Assembly (NCBI GenBank): GCA_029961685.1
Contig: JARWKL010000007.1
Coordinates: forward strand, 9,137,406 to 9,201,405
Direction of reading: 5' to 3'
DNA length: 64,000 nt
Source: Aristolochia californica
Taxonomy: Eukaryota > Streptophyta > Magnoliopsida > Piperales > Aristolochiaceae
Part shown: in pieces, positions 25,643-37,274 of the stretch
Layout of the letters: the number at the start of each line of letters is the position of its first letter
How positions within the stretch are numbered: position 1 is the first letter of the stretch
Translations under genes and position numbers: made by a program
Notes under the pieces: generated by a model
Databases searched by the model: none
The model's input: the letters and a program-made list of their open reading frames with translations, nothing else
Told to the model about the DNA's origin: nothing

Positions 25643-27590
25643 TTGTTTACAGACGATTGCAAAGCCCTCTATATTAAAACTAGAAATATTTTACAATCCC
25701 TCAAAGCTACAAACATTTTTGGGAATTATCTTTCTCTACATTTGTGCGTTTCCCTTTTAGATGTTCACTTTTTCCTTAAATCAAAACTTGAGTTTTCACT
25801 TTTCCCTTTATCTCTTGTAAACAAAAGAGATAAGGCAAAGAAATCACAAAAAAATTAAATTTTAGAGTTCTGGTGTTCAAAACATTTAGAACAACAAAAC
25901 ATGTAAGCTAAGAAAATTTATTCACCCACAAAAAATGAACACAAAAGTTTTGATATCCAAGTTTCGAAAATTCCACTAGTTCAACCTTGATAGCTTGGAA
26001 TTTTCTAATAAAGAGATTTCTAATTGATCCTTCACATGTTTTTAATGTGGATATGCATGCTTGAAACATGGTAAAGATGCCAATGACCTATGGATCCAAA
26101 CCTCAATAAATTCTCAAGTTTGGGTGCAGTGGGATATTTACCCGAGTCAAACAAGACATTATTTTGCCCATTTAAGAATAAGCTGACCTAACAATCATAG
26201 ATTATTGGAAAGTTATTTACCAGTCAATCATGTGTAATGGGCTATATGTTTTTAAGAACTGACATATGAATTTGGTGTCAATACTCAACTAAAAATTCGC
26301 CCGCCTCACCCTTTGTTTCCCGACGAATGCAAAACCTGATATATAAAAACTAGAAAGAGTTTACAATCTCTAAAAGTTTTAGACACTTTTTGGAATTATC
26401 TATCTCTACATATGTGCTTCAATTTTAGATGTATACTTTTTCCTTAAATCAAAACTAAAGTTTTCACTTTTCCCTTTATCTCTCGTAACCAAAAAAGATA
26501 AGGCAAACAGTTCACAACAAAATGAAAATTTTAGAGTTCATGTATGCAAAAAAATTAGAACAAAAATAAATGTATGCAAAGAAAATTTATACACACACCA
26601 CAAAGGATCAGAAATGTTTTGATATCCAAGTTTGGGAAATTCCACAAGTTCAACTCTGATTGCTAGGAATTTTATAAGAAAGAGATTTTTAATTGATCTT
26701 GCACATGTTTTAAAAGTGGATATGCATGTTTGAAACATGTTAAAGAAGTAGATGACCTATGGATACAAACCTCATTAAACTCTCAAGATTGGGTGCGGTG
26801 GGATATTTACCAGGGCCAAACTATTTATTATTTTGCCCATTTACAAAAATGCTGACCTAACAATCATATATGATTGTAAAGGGATTTATCGGTCAATCAT
26901 GCATAACGGGCTATATTTTTGTAAGAAATGACTTATGGATAGGAAGTCAACACTCGGCTAAAATTTTCCCCATCTCCCTCTTTGTTTCCCAACGATTGCA
27001 AAACATGGTATATAACAACTAGAAAGAGTTTACAATCCCTAAAAGTTACAGACACTTTTTGGAATTACCTCTCTCTACATGTGTGCGTTTCCATTTTAGA
27101 TGTATATTTTTTCCTTAAATCAAAACTTGAATTTGTACTTTTCCCTTTATCTCTCGTAAACAAAAATGATTAGGCAAATAGATCACAATAAAACGAAAAT
27201 TTTAGAGTTAATGGATGCAAAATATTCAGAAGAACAACAAATGTTAGCAAAGAAAATTTATTTACACACCACAACTAAACACAAAAGTTTTGATATCCAA
27301 GTTTGGTAAATTCCACTAGTTCAACCCTGATAACTTGGAATGTTACAAGAAAAAGATTTCTATTTGATCTTGCACATGTTTTAAATGTGGATATGCATGT
27401 TTGAAACATGTTAAAGATACATATCACCTATGGATCCAAACCTCATTAAATTTTCAAGTTTGGGTGCGGTGGGATATTTACCCGAGCCAAACAAACCATT
27501 ATTTTGCCCATTTACAAAAAAGTTGACGTAACAATCATAGCTGATTGTAAGTGATTTCTCGGTCAATCATGCATAACGGGCTATATTTTT

Positions 27591-29990
27591 GTATGAAATG
27601 ACTTATGTATTGGGAGTCAACACTTGGCTAAAAATTCCCCTGCCTCCCCATTTGTTTCCCGACGATTGCAAAACCCGATATATAAAAACCAGAAAGAGTT
27701 TACAATCCCTAAAAGTTACTACCACTTTTTGGAATTATCTCTCTCTACATTCGTGCGTTTCCATTTTAGATGTTTACTTTTTCCTTAAATCAAAACTTGA
27801 GTTGTCACTTTTCCCTTTGTCTCTCGTAAACAAAATAGATAAGGCAAACAGATCACAAAAAAATTAAAATTTTAGAGTTCATGTATGCAAAAAATTTAGA
27901 ACAACAACAAACTTTGGCAAAGAAAATTTATTCACACACCGCAAATGAACACAAAATATTTTATATCCAAGTTTAGGAAATTCCACTAGTACAACCCTGA
28001 TTGCTTGGAATTTTATAAGAAAGAGATTTCTAATTGATCTTGCACATGTTTTAAATGTGGATATGCATGCTTGAAGCATGTTATAGATACAGATGACCAA
28101 CGGATGCAAACCTCATTAAATTCTCAAGTTTGGGTGCTGTGGGATATTTACCCGAGACAAACATGCCAATATTTTGCCCATTTACAAAAACGTTTTCCTA
28201 ACAATCATAGATGATTTTAAAGTGATTTATCGGTCAATCATGCATAACGGGCTATATTTTAAAGATGCAGATGACCTACGGATCCAAACTTCATAAAATT
28301 CTCAAATTTCGGTGCGATGGGATATTTACTCGAGCCAAACAAGGCATTATTTTTCCCATTTACAAAAAAGTTGACTTAACAATCATAGATGATCGTAAAG
28401 TAATTTATCGGTCATTCATGCGTAACGGGTTATATTTTTGGCAGAAATGACTTATGGATTTGGAGTCAACACTAGGCTATAAATTCCCCTGCCCCCTCCT
28501 TTCTTCCCCGACGATTGCAAAACCTGATATATAAAAACTAAAAAGAGTTTACAATCCCTAAAAGTTAAAAATGCATATTGGAATTATGTCTCTCTACATT
28601 TTTGCTTTTCCAATTTAGATGTATACTTTTTCCTTAAATCAAAACTTGAGTTTTCACTTTTCCCTTTATCTCTCGTAAACAAAAAAGATAAGGCAAAGAG
28701 ATCACAACAAAATGAAAATTTTAGAGTTTATGTATGCAAAAAATTTAGAACAACAAGAAATGTAAGCAAAGAAAATTTATTCACACGCCACAAATGAACA
28801 CAAAAGTTTTGTGATCCAAGTTTTGGAAATTCCACTAATTCAATCCTGATAGCTTGGAATTTTATAAGAATGAGATTTTTAATTGATCCTGCACATGTTT
28901 TAAATGTGGATATGCATGCTTGAAACAAGTTATAAATGCAGATGACCTACGGATTCAAACCTCATTAAATTCTAAAGTTTGGGTGCGGTTGGATATTTAC
29001 CCGAGCCAAACAAGCCATTATTTTGCCCATTTACAAAAAATATGACTTAACAATCATAGATAATTATAAAGTGTTTTATCGGTCAATCATGTGTAACGGG
29101 CAATATTTTTGTAAGAAATGACTTACAGATTGGGAGTCAATAGTAGCTAAAAATTCACCCGCGTCCCCCTTTGTTTCCAGACGATTGCAAAAACTGATAT
29201 ATAAAAACAAGAAAGAGTTTACAATCCCTAAAAGTTACTGACGCTTTTTGGAATTATCTCTCTTTACATTTGTGCATTTCCTTTTTAGATGTATACTTTT
29301 TCCTTAAATAACAACTTGAGTTTTCACTTTTCCCTTCATCTCTCGTAAACGAAAAAGATAAGGCAAACAGATCACAACAAAAATGAAAATTTTGGAGTTC
29401 ATGTATGCAAAAAATTAAGAACAACAACAATTGTAAGCAAAAAAAATTTATTCACACACCACAAATGAACACAAAAGTTTTGATATCCAAGTTTGGGAAA
29501 TACCACAAGTTCCACCCTAATATCTTGGAATTTTATAAGAAAGAGATTTCTAATTGATCCTGCAATTGTTTTAAATGTAGATATGTATGCTTGAAACATG
29601 TTAAAGATGCAGATGACCTATGGATGCAAACCTCATTCTATTCTCAAGTTTGGGCTGCGTGGGATATTTACCTGAGCCAAACAAGCCATTATTTTGGTCA
29701 TTTACAAAAAAGCTGACCTAACAATCATAGATGATTGTAAAGTGATTTATCAGTCAATCATGCGTAATGGGCTATATTTTTGTAAGAAATGACTTATGGA
29801 TAGGGTGTCAACACTCAACTAAAAATTCTCCCGCCTCCCCCTTTGTTTCCCGACGATTAAAAAACCTGATATATAAATACTTGAAATAGTTTACAATCCC
29901 TAAAAGTTACAGTCTTCTTGGAATTATCTCTCTCTACATTTGTGCGTTTCCATTTTTTATGTATACTTTTACCTTAAATCAAAACTTGAG
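27591..29990 (+). repeat. Satellite monomers with one short partial unit
   Basis: Landmarks lie at 28080, 28258 (partial unit), 28929 and 29600. The partial unit is annotated separately. The GTGATCCAAG variant at 28811 is otherwise typical of 38.8-48.2 kb. No gene is seen. Confidence 0.8.
28258..28436 (+). repeat. Partial tandem duplication of 178 bp
   Basis: CGGGCTATATTTT at 28247-28260 joins AAAGATGCAGATGACC at about 28259, so the segment from the landmark to GGGCTATATTTTT is present twice (28080-28257 and 28258-28436). Only a two-base overlap is visible at the join. Confidence 0.82.
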
Positions 29991-30493
29991 TTTTCACTTT
30001 TCCCTTTGTCTCTCGTAAACAAAAAAGATAAGGCAAACAAATCACAACAAAATAAAAATTTTAGAGTTCATGTATGCAAACAATTAAGAACAAAAACAAA
30101 TGTTAGCAAAAAAATCTATTCACACACCACAAATGAACTCAAAAGTTTTGATATCCAAGTTTTTGAAATTCCACTACTTCAACTCTTATAGCTTAGAATT
30201 TTATAAGAAAGAGATTTCTAGTTGATCCTACACATGTTTTAAATGTGGATATGCATGCTTGAAACATGTTAAAGATACAAATGACCTATGGATATAAACC
30301 TCATTAAATTTTCAAGTTTGGGTGCGGTGGGATATTTACCTGAGCCAAACAAGCCATTATTTTGCCCAATTTAAAAAAAGGTGACCTAACAATCATAGAT
30401 GATCGTAAAGTGATTTATCGGTCAATCATGCCTAATGGGCTATCTTTATGTAAGAAATGACTTATGGATTGGGAGTCAACACTCGGCTAAAAA

Positions 30494-30512
30494 TTCCCCC
30501 GCCTCCCCCTTT
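30494..30512 (-). other. Conserved G-rich (minus strand) tract, polypurine-like, representative copy
   Basis: On the minus strand this reads AAAGGGGGAGGCGGGGGAA. It is the only G/C-rich run in the monomer and is kept in most copies with scattered changes. It resembles the polypurine tract of LTR retrotransposons in composition, but no adjoining LTR or primer-binding site was recognised. It is the segment in which the long C-runs arise. Confidence 0.5.
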
Positions 30513-30559
30513 GTTTCCCGACGATTGTAGAACCCGATATATAAAAACTAGAAGTAGTT

Positions 30560-30730
30560 TACAATCCCTAAAATTTTAGAGTTCATGTATGCTAAAAATT
30601 TAGAACAACAACAAATTTATGAAAAACAAAATTTATTCACACACCACAAATGAACACAAATGTTTTGATAACCAAGTTTGGGAAATTCCACTAGTTCAAC
30701 CCAGATAGCTACGGATCCATACCACATTAA
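30560..30730 (+). repeat. Truncated monomer with two internal deletions
   Basis: At about 30569 CCCTAAAA joins TTTTAGAG, removing about 155 bp between two A-rich segments. At about 30716 GATAGCT joins ACGGATCC, removing about 100 bp including the GCATGC and GTTAAAGATG landmarks. The homologous monomer at 33.77-34.2 kb is full length, so both losses happened after the larger duplication. Confidence 0.82.
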
Positions 30731-30978
30731 ATTCTTAAGTTTGGGTGTGGTGGGATATTTATCTGAGCCAAACATCCCATTATTTTGCCCATTTACATAA
30801 AAACCGACCTAACAATCATAGATGATTGTAAAGTGATTTATCGGTCAATCATGTGTAACGGGCTATATTTTTGTACGAAATAACTTATGTAATGGAAAAC
30901 AACACTCAGCTAAAAATTCCCCTGTCTCCCTCTTTGTTTCCTGACGATTGTAAAATTTGATATATAAAAACTAGAAAG

Positions 30979-31297
30979 AGTTTACAATCCCTAAAAGTTA
31001 CTGACACTGACACTTTTTGGAATTATCTCTCTACATTTGAGCATTTTCCATATTAGAAGTATTCTTTTTCCTTAAATCAAAACTTGAGTTTTCACTTTTC
31101 CCTTAATCTCTTGTAAAAAAAAAGAGAAGGCAAACAAAGTTTACAATCTCTAAAAGTTACAGACACTTTTTGGAATTATCTCTCTCTACATTTGAACATT
31201 TTCCATATTAGATGTATTTATTTTCCTTAAATCAAAACTTGAATTTTCAATTTTCCCTTTATCTCTCGTAAACAAAAAAGATAAGGCAAACTGCTCA
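30979..31297 (+). repeat. Partial tandem duplication of 159 bp (copy 1 of the 5-monomer unit)
   Basis: GGCAAACA near 31130 joins AAGTTTACAATCTC at about 31138, repeating the segment that starts with AGTTTACAATCCC at 30979. Both copies contain TTTCCATATTAGATGTATT. The identical junction occurs at 34622, so the event predates the duplication of the larger unit. Confidence 0.85.
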
Positions 31298-31320
31298 CAA
31301 CAAAATGTAAAATTTAGAGT

Positions 31321-31521
31321 TCATGTATGCCAAAAATTTAGAACAACAACAAATGTAAGCAAAGAAAATTTATTCACACTCCACAAATGAACACAAAAGT
31401 TTTGATATCCAAGTTTGGGAAATTCCACTAGTTCAACCCTGATAGCTTGGAGTTTTATAAGAAAGAGATTTCTAATTGATCCTGCACATGTTTTAAATGT
31501 GGATATGCATGCTTGAAACAT
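31321..31521 (-). other. Recurring 66-codon open frame of the monomer (not accepted as a gene)
   Basis: This frame starts with ATG at the GCATGC landmark and encodes a 66-residue sequence beginning MFQACISTFKTCAGSIRNLF. Close relatives occur in roughly 40 of the ~96 monomers (for example 925, 13578, 28728, 36153, 46791, 57478), while the rest are broken by stops or indels. It is hydrophobic and cysteine-containing, and I recognise no family. Recurrence is fully explained by the repeat, and intact copies differ at many amino-acid-changing positions. I regard it as non-coding; a proteomic or ribosome-profiling hit would be needed to change that. Confidence 0.15.
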
Positions 31522-34461
31522 GTTAAATATGCAGATGACCTATGGTTCCAAACCTCATTAAATGCTCATGTTTGGGTGCGGTGGGATATTTACCCGAGCC
31601 AAACAAGCCATTATTTTGCCCATTTACTAAAAAGCTGAGCTAAAAATCATAGATGATTGCAAAGTGATTTATTGATCAATCATGCGTAGCGACCTAAATA
31701 TTTGTAAGATATGACTTTTGGATTGGGAGTCAACACTCAACTCAAAATTCCACCGACTCCCCCTTTTGTTCATGACAATTGTAAAACCTGATATATAAAA
31801 ACAAGAAAGAGTTTAAAATTCCTAAAAGTTACGGACACTTTTTGGAATTATCTCTCTCTACATTTGTTAGTTTCCATTTTAGATGCATTCTTTTTCCTTA
31901 AATCAAAACTTGCGATTTCACATTTTCCTTTATCTCTTGAAACAAAAAAGATATGGCAAACAATATTAGAGGTTATGTATGCAAAAAATTTAGAACAACA
32001 ACAAATGTAAGCAAAGAAAATTTATTCACACACCACAAATGAACTCAAAAGTTTTGATTTCCATGTTTGGGAAATTCGAAAAGTTCAACTCTAATTGCTT
32101 CGAATTTTAACAGAAAGATATTTCTAATTGATCCTGCACATGTTTTAAATGAGGATATGCATGCTTGAAACATTATAAAGATGTAGATGAGCTACGGATC
32201 CAAACCTCATTAAATTCTCAAGTTTGAGTATGATGGAATATTTACCTGTGCTAAACAAGCCATTATTTTTTCCATTTACAAAAACGCTGACCTAACAATC
32301 ATAGATAATTCTAAAGTGATTTATCGGTCAATCATGCGTAACGGGCTATATTTTTTTAAGAAATGACTTATGGATTGGGAGTTGACACTTGGCTAAAAAT
32401 TCCCCCACTTCCTCCTTTGTTTCCCGACGATTGTAAAACCTGATATATAAAAACTAGGAAGAGTTTACAATCCCCAAAAGTTACATAAAATTTTTGGAAT
32501 TAACTGTCTCTACATTTGTGCATTTCCTTTTTAGATGTATACATTTTACTTTAATCAAAACATGAGTTTTCACTTTTCCCTTTATCTCTCGTAAACAAAA
32601 AAGAAAACGCAAACAGATCACAACAAAATGAAAATAATAGAGTTCATGTATGCAAAAAATTTAGAACAACAACAAATGTATGCAAAGAAAATTTATTCAC
32701 ACACCACAAATGATCACAAAAGTTTTGAAATCCAAGTTTGGGAAATTCCACAAGTTGAATCCTGATTGCATGGAATTTTATATGAAAGAGATTTCTAATT
32801 GATCCTACACATGTTTTAAATGTGGATATGCATGTTTGAAACATGGTAAAGATTCAGATGACCTATGGATCCAAACCTTTTAAATTCTTAAGTTTGGGTG
32901 TGATGGGATATTTACCCAAGCCAAACACTTTATTATTTTGCCCATTTACCAAACAGCTGACCTAACAATCATAGAAGATTTTAAAGTGATTTATTGGTCA
33001 ATCATGCATAACAGACTATATTATTGTAAGAAATGACTTATGAATTGGGAGTCAACACTCCGCTAAAAATTCCTCCGCCTCCCCCTTTTTTTCCCGACGA
33101 TTACAAAACCCTATATATAAAAATTAGAAAGAGTTTACAATCCCTAAAAGTTACAGAAACTTTTTGGAATTATCTCTTTCTACATTTGTGCATTTCCAGT
33201 TTAGATGTATACTTTTTCCTTAAATCAAAACTTGAGTTTTAACTTTTCCCTTTGTCACTCGTAAACAAAAAAGATAAGGCAATTAGATCACAACAAAATG
33301 AAAATTTAAGAGTCCATGTATGCAAAAAATATAGAATAACAACAAATGTTAGCAAAGAAAACTTATTCACACACCACAAATGAACACTAAAGTTTTAAAA
33401 TCCATGTTTGGGAAATTCCACCCTGACAGTTTAGAATTTTATACGAAAGAGATTTCAAATTGATCCTGCACATGTTTTAAATGTTGATATGCGTGCTTGA
33501 AACATGCTTAAGATACAGATGACCTACGGATCCAAACCTCATTAAATTCTCAAGTTTGGGTGTGGTGGGATATTTACCCGAGCCAAACAAGTCATTATTT
33601 TGCCCATTTACAAGAAAGTTCACCTAACAATCGTAGATGATCGTAAAGTGATTTATCAGTCAATCATGCGTAATAGGCTATATTTTTGTAAGAAATGACT
33701 TATGGATTGGGAGTCAACACTCGGCTAAAAATTCTCCCGCCTCCCCCTTTGTTTCCCGACGATTGTAAATCTTGATATATAAAAACTAGAAGGAGTTTAC
33801 AATCCCTAACAGTAACAGACACTTTTCGAAATTATCTCCCCCTCCATTTGTGTGTTTCAATTTTAGATGTATACTTTTTCCTTAAATAAAAACATGAGTT
33901 TTAACTTTTCCCTGTATCTTTCATAAACAAAAAAGATAAGGCAAACATATCACAACAAAATGAAAATTTTAGAGTTCATGTATGCTAAAAATTTAGAACA
34001 ACAACAAATGTATGCAAACAAAATTTATTCACACACCACAAATAAACACAAATGTTTTGATATCCAAGTTTGGGAAATTCATCTAGCTCAACCCAGATAG
34101 CTTGGAATTTCATAAGAAAGAGATTTTTAATTGATCCTACACATGTTTTAAATGTGGATATGCATGCTTGACATGTTAAAGATGCAGTTGACCTACGGAT
34201 CCATACCTCATTAAATTCTCAAGTTAGGGTGTGTGGGATATTTATCCGAGCCAAACATCCCATTATTTTGCCCATTTACAAAAAAGATAACCTAACAATC
34301 ATAGATGATTGTAAAGTGATTTATCGGTCAATCATGTGCAACGGGCTATATTTTTGTAAGAAATAACTTATGTAATGGAAAACAACACTCAGCTAAAAAT
34401 TCTCCTGCCTCCCTCTTTGTTTCCCTACGATTGCAAAATCTGATATATAAAAACTAGAAAG

Positions 34462-34781
34462 AGTTTACAATCCCTAAAAGTTACTGACACTGACACTTTT
34501 TGGAATTATCTCTCTACATTTGAGCATTTTCCATATTAGATGTATTCTTTTTCCTTAAATCAAAACTTGACTTTTCACTTTTCCCTTAATCTCTTGTAAA
34601 CAAAAAAGAGAAGGCAAACAAAGTTTACAATCTCTAAAAGTTACAGACACTTTTTGGAATTATCTCTCTCCACATTGGTGCATTTACCATATTAGATGTA
34701 CTAATTTTCCTTAAATCAAAACTTGCATTTTCAATTTTCCCTTTATCTCTCGTAAACAAAAAAAATAAGGCAAACTGATCA
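34462..34781 (+). repeat. Partial tandem duplication of 160 bp (copy 2 of the 5-monomer unit)
   Basis: Same structure and junction as at 31138: GGCAAACAAAGTTTACAATCTC at 34611-34632, repeating the segment that begins at 34462. It lengthens the landmark interval 34175-35006 to 831 bp. Confidence 0.85.
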
Positions 34782-35424
34782 CAACAAAATGTAAAATTTA
34801 GAGTTCATGTATGCCAAAAATTTAGAACAACAACAAATGTAAGCAAAGAAAATTTATTCACTCTCCACAAATGAACACAAAAGTTTTGATATCCAAGTTT
34901 GGGAAATTCCACTAGTTCAACCCTGATAGCTTGGATTTTTATAAGAAAGATATTTTTAATTGAGCCTACAAATGTCTTAAATGTGGATATGCATGCTTGA
35001 AACATGTTAAATATGCAGATGACCTACGAAACCAAACCTCATTAAATTCTCAAGTTTGGGTGCGGTGGGATATTTATCCGAGCCAAACAAGCCATTATTT
35101 TGCCCATTTACTAAAAAGCTGAGCTAAAAATCATAGATGATTGCAATGTGATTTATCGATCAATCATGCATAGCGGCCTAAATATTTGTAAGAAATGACT
35201 TTTGGATTGGGAGTCAACACTCAGCTCAAAATTCCCCCGCCTCCCCCTTTGTTTCATGACAATTGCAAAACCTGATATATAAAAACAAGAAAAAGTTTAC
35301 AATTCCTAAAAGTTACAGACACTTTTTGGAATTATCTCTCTCTACATTTGTTAGTTTCCATTTTAGATGCATTCTTTTTCCTTAAATCAAAACTTGCGAT
35401 TTCACATTTCCCTTTATCTCTCTC

Positions 35425-35440
35425 AAAAAAAAAAAAAAAA
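35425..35440 (+). repeat. Homopolymer run of 16 A
   Basis: Expansion of the A-rich stretch that normally reads GTAAACAAAAAAGATAAGG. Similar but shorter expansions occur near 3543 and 22808. It is internal to the monomer and not a poly(A) tail. Confidence 0.9.
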
Positions 35441-36728
35441 GATATGGCAAACAAATTGGAACAAATGGAAAATTTTAGAGGTTATGTATGCAAAAAAATT
35501 AGAACAACAACAAATGTAAGCAAAGAAAATTTATTCACACACCACAAATAAACTCAAAATTTTTGAATTCCATGTTTGGGAAATTCGACAAGTTCAACCC
35601 TAATTGCTTGGAATTTTATAAGAAAGATATTTCTAATTGATCCTGCATATGTTTTAAATGTGGATATGCATGCTTGAAATATTATAAAGATGCAGATGAG
35701 CTACGGATCCAAACCTCATTAAATTCTCAAGTTTGAGTGCGGTGGAATATTTACCTGTGCTAAACAAGCCATTATTTTGTCCATTTACAAAAACGCTGAC
35801 CTAACAATCATAGATAATTGTAAAGTGATTTATCGGTCAATCATGCGTAACGGGCTATATTTTTTAAAGAAATGACTTATGGATTGGGAGTCGACACTCG
35901 GCTAAAAATTCCCCCGCCTCCTCCTTTGTTTCCCGACGATTTTAAAACCCGATATATAAAAACTAGGAAGAGTTTACAATCCCTAAAAGTTACATAAAAT
36001 TTTTGGAATTATCTATCTCTACATTTGTGCATTTCCTTTTTAAATGTATACATTTTCCTTAAATCAAAACTTAAGTTTTCACTTTTCCCTTTATCTCTCG
36101 TAAACAAAAAAGAAAACGCAAACAGATCACAACAAAATGAAAATTATAGAGTTCATGTATGCAAAAAATTTAGAACAACAACAAATGTATGCAAAGAAAA
36201 TTTATTCACACACCACAAATGATCGCAAAAGTTTTGAAATCCAAGTTTGGGAAATTCCACAAGTTGAACCCTGATTGCTTGGAATTTTATATGAAAGAGA
36301 TTTCTAATTGATCCTGCACATGTTTTAAATGTGTATATGCATGTTTGAAACATGGTAAAGATTTAGATGACCTATGGATCCAAACCTTTTAAATTCTTAA
36401 GTTTGGGTGTGGTGGGATATTTACCCAAGCCAAAAAATTTATTATTTTGCCCATTTACAAAACAGCTGACCTAACAATCATAGAAGATTTTAAAGTGATT
36501 TATCGGTCAATCATGCATAACAGACTATATTTTTGTAAGAAATGACTTATGGATTGGGAGTCAACACTCCGCTAAAAATTCCTCCGCCTCCCCCTTTTTT
36601 CCCGACGATTACAAACCCTATATATAAAAATTAGTAAGAGTTTACATTCCCTAAAAGTTACAGACACTTTTTGGAATTATCTCTCTCCACATTTGTGCGT
36701 TTCCATTTTAGATGTATACTTTTTCCTT

Positions 36729-36750
36729 AAATCAAAATTAAATCAAAATT
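36729..36750 (+). repeat. 11 bp tandem duplication
   Basis: AAATCAAAATT occurs twice in a row in place of the single AAATCAAAACT of other monomers. A simple slippage event. Confidence 0.9.
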
Positions 36751-37261
36751 TGAGTTTTCACTTTTCCCTTTATCTCTCGTAAACATAAAAGATAAGGCAA
36801 ACACATCACAACAAAATGAAAATTTTAGAGTTCATGTATGCTAAAAATTTAGAACAACAACAAATGTAAGCAAAGAGAGTTTATTCACACACCACAAATG
36901 AACACAAATGTTTTGATATCCAAGTTTGGGAAATTCCACTAGTTCAAACCAGATAGCTTGAATTTTTATAACAAATTGATTTCTAATTGATTTGGCATTT
37001 GTTTTAAATGTGGATATGCATGCCTGAAATATGTTAAAGATGCAGATGACCTACGGATCCAAACCTCATTAAATTCTCAAGTTTAGGTGGGGTGGGATAT
37101 TTACCCGAGACAAACAAGTCATTATTTTGCCCATTTAAAAAAAAAGATGACCTAGCAATCATTGATGATATTAAAGTGATTTATCGGTCAATCATGCATA
37201 ACGGGCTATAGTTTTGGAAGAAATGACTTATGGATTTGGAGTCAACACTCGGCAAAAAATA

Positions 37262-37274
37262 CCCCCCCCCCCCC
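37262..37274 (+). repeat. Homopolymer run of 13 C
   Basis: Expanded C-rich tract at the usual monomer position, between AAAAAATA and TTTGTATCC. Confidence 0.9.

Larger units (their letters stand above)
22601..27590 (+). repeat. Higher-order unit, copy 3 (7 monomers plus a 324 bp partial copy)
   Basis: Landmarks lie at 23064, 23734, 24406, 25077, 25401 (partial unit), 26070, 26739 and 27410. The same ordered markers as copy 2 appear at 22974, 23818, 24522, 24900, 25709, 26263 and 27075. Offsets to copy 2 are about 5.3 kb before the monomer duplicated in copy 2, about 4.64 kb after it, and about 5.02 kb after the partial unit at 25.3 kb, as expected from those two events. Confidence 0.8.
29991..33240 (+). 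repeat. Five-monomer higher-order unit, copy 1
   Basis: Landmarks lie at 30268, about 30716 (truncated unit), 31522, 32174 and 32845. This block is colinear with 33241-36700. Shared rare features are GATGATCGTAAAG (30398 and 33638), AACTTATGTAATGGAAAAC (30882 and 34365), CTGACACTGACAC (about 31003 and 34486), a partial duplication junction at 31138 and 34622, TTTCCATATTAGATG with a five-base AT-rich difference (31046 and 34529), GTGCTAAACAAGCC (32247 and 35757), GATCACAAAAGTTTTGAAATCC (32713) against GATCGCAAAAGTTTTGAAATCC (36222), and CACTCCGCTAAAAATTCC (33056 and 36565). The truncated unit near 30.6 kb has two deletions that copy 2 lacks. Confidence 0.87.
33241..36700 (+). repeat. Five-monomer higher-order unit, copy 2
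   Basis: Landmarks lie at 33508, 34175, 35006, 35683 and 36354. The block directly follows copy 1. The pair offset is about 3.24 kb before the truncated unit of copy 1, 3.48 kb after it, and 3.51 kb after a small deletion in copy 1 near 31.96 kb. The 831 bp interval 34175-35006 is one monomer plus the 160 bp partial duplication. Beyond 36.7 kb the sequence resembles 33.96-34.1 kb rather than 33.3 kb, so the repeat register breaks there. Confidence 0.87.

Noticed and set aside
31430..31450. Possible RNA polymerase III box B in TAGTTCAACCCTGATAGC
   Set aside because: Only a partial likeness to GGTTCGANNCC, and no box A at the proper distance or terminator was seen.
35425..35440. A16 run as the poly(A) tail of an inserted retroelement
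   Set aside because: It sits at the usual A-rich position of the monomer, satellite continues normally on both sides, and there is no target-site duplication.
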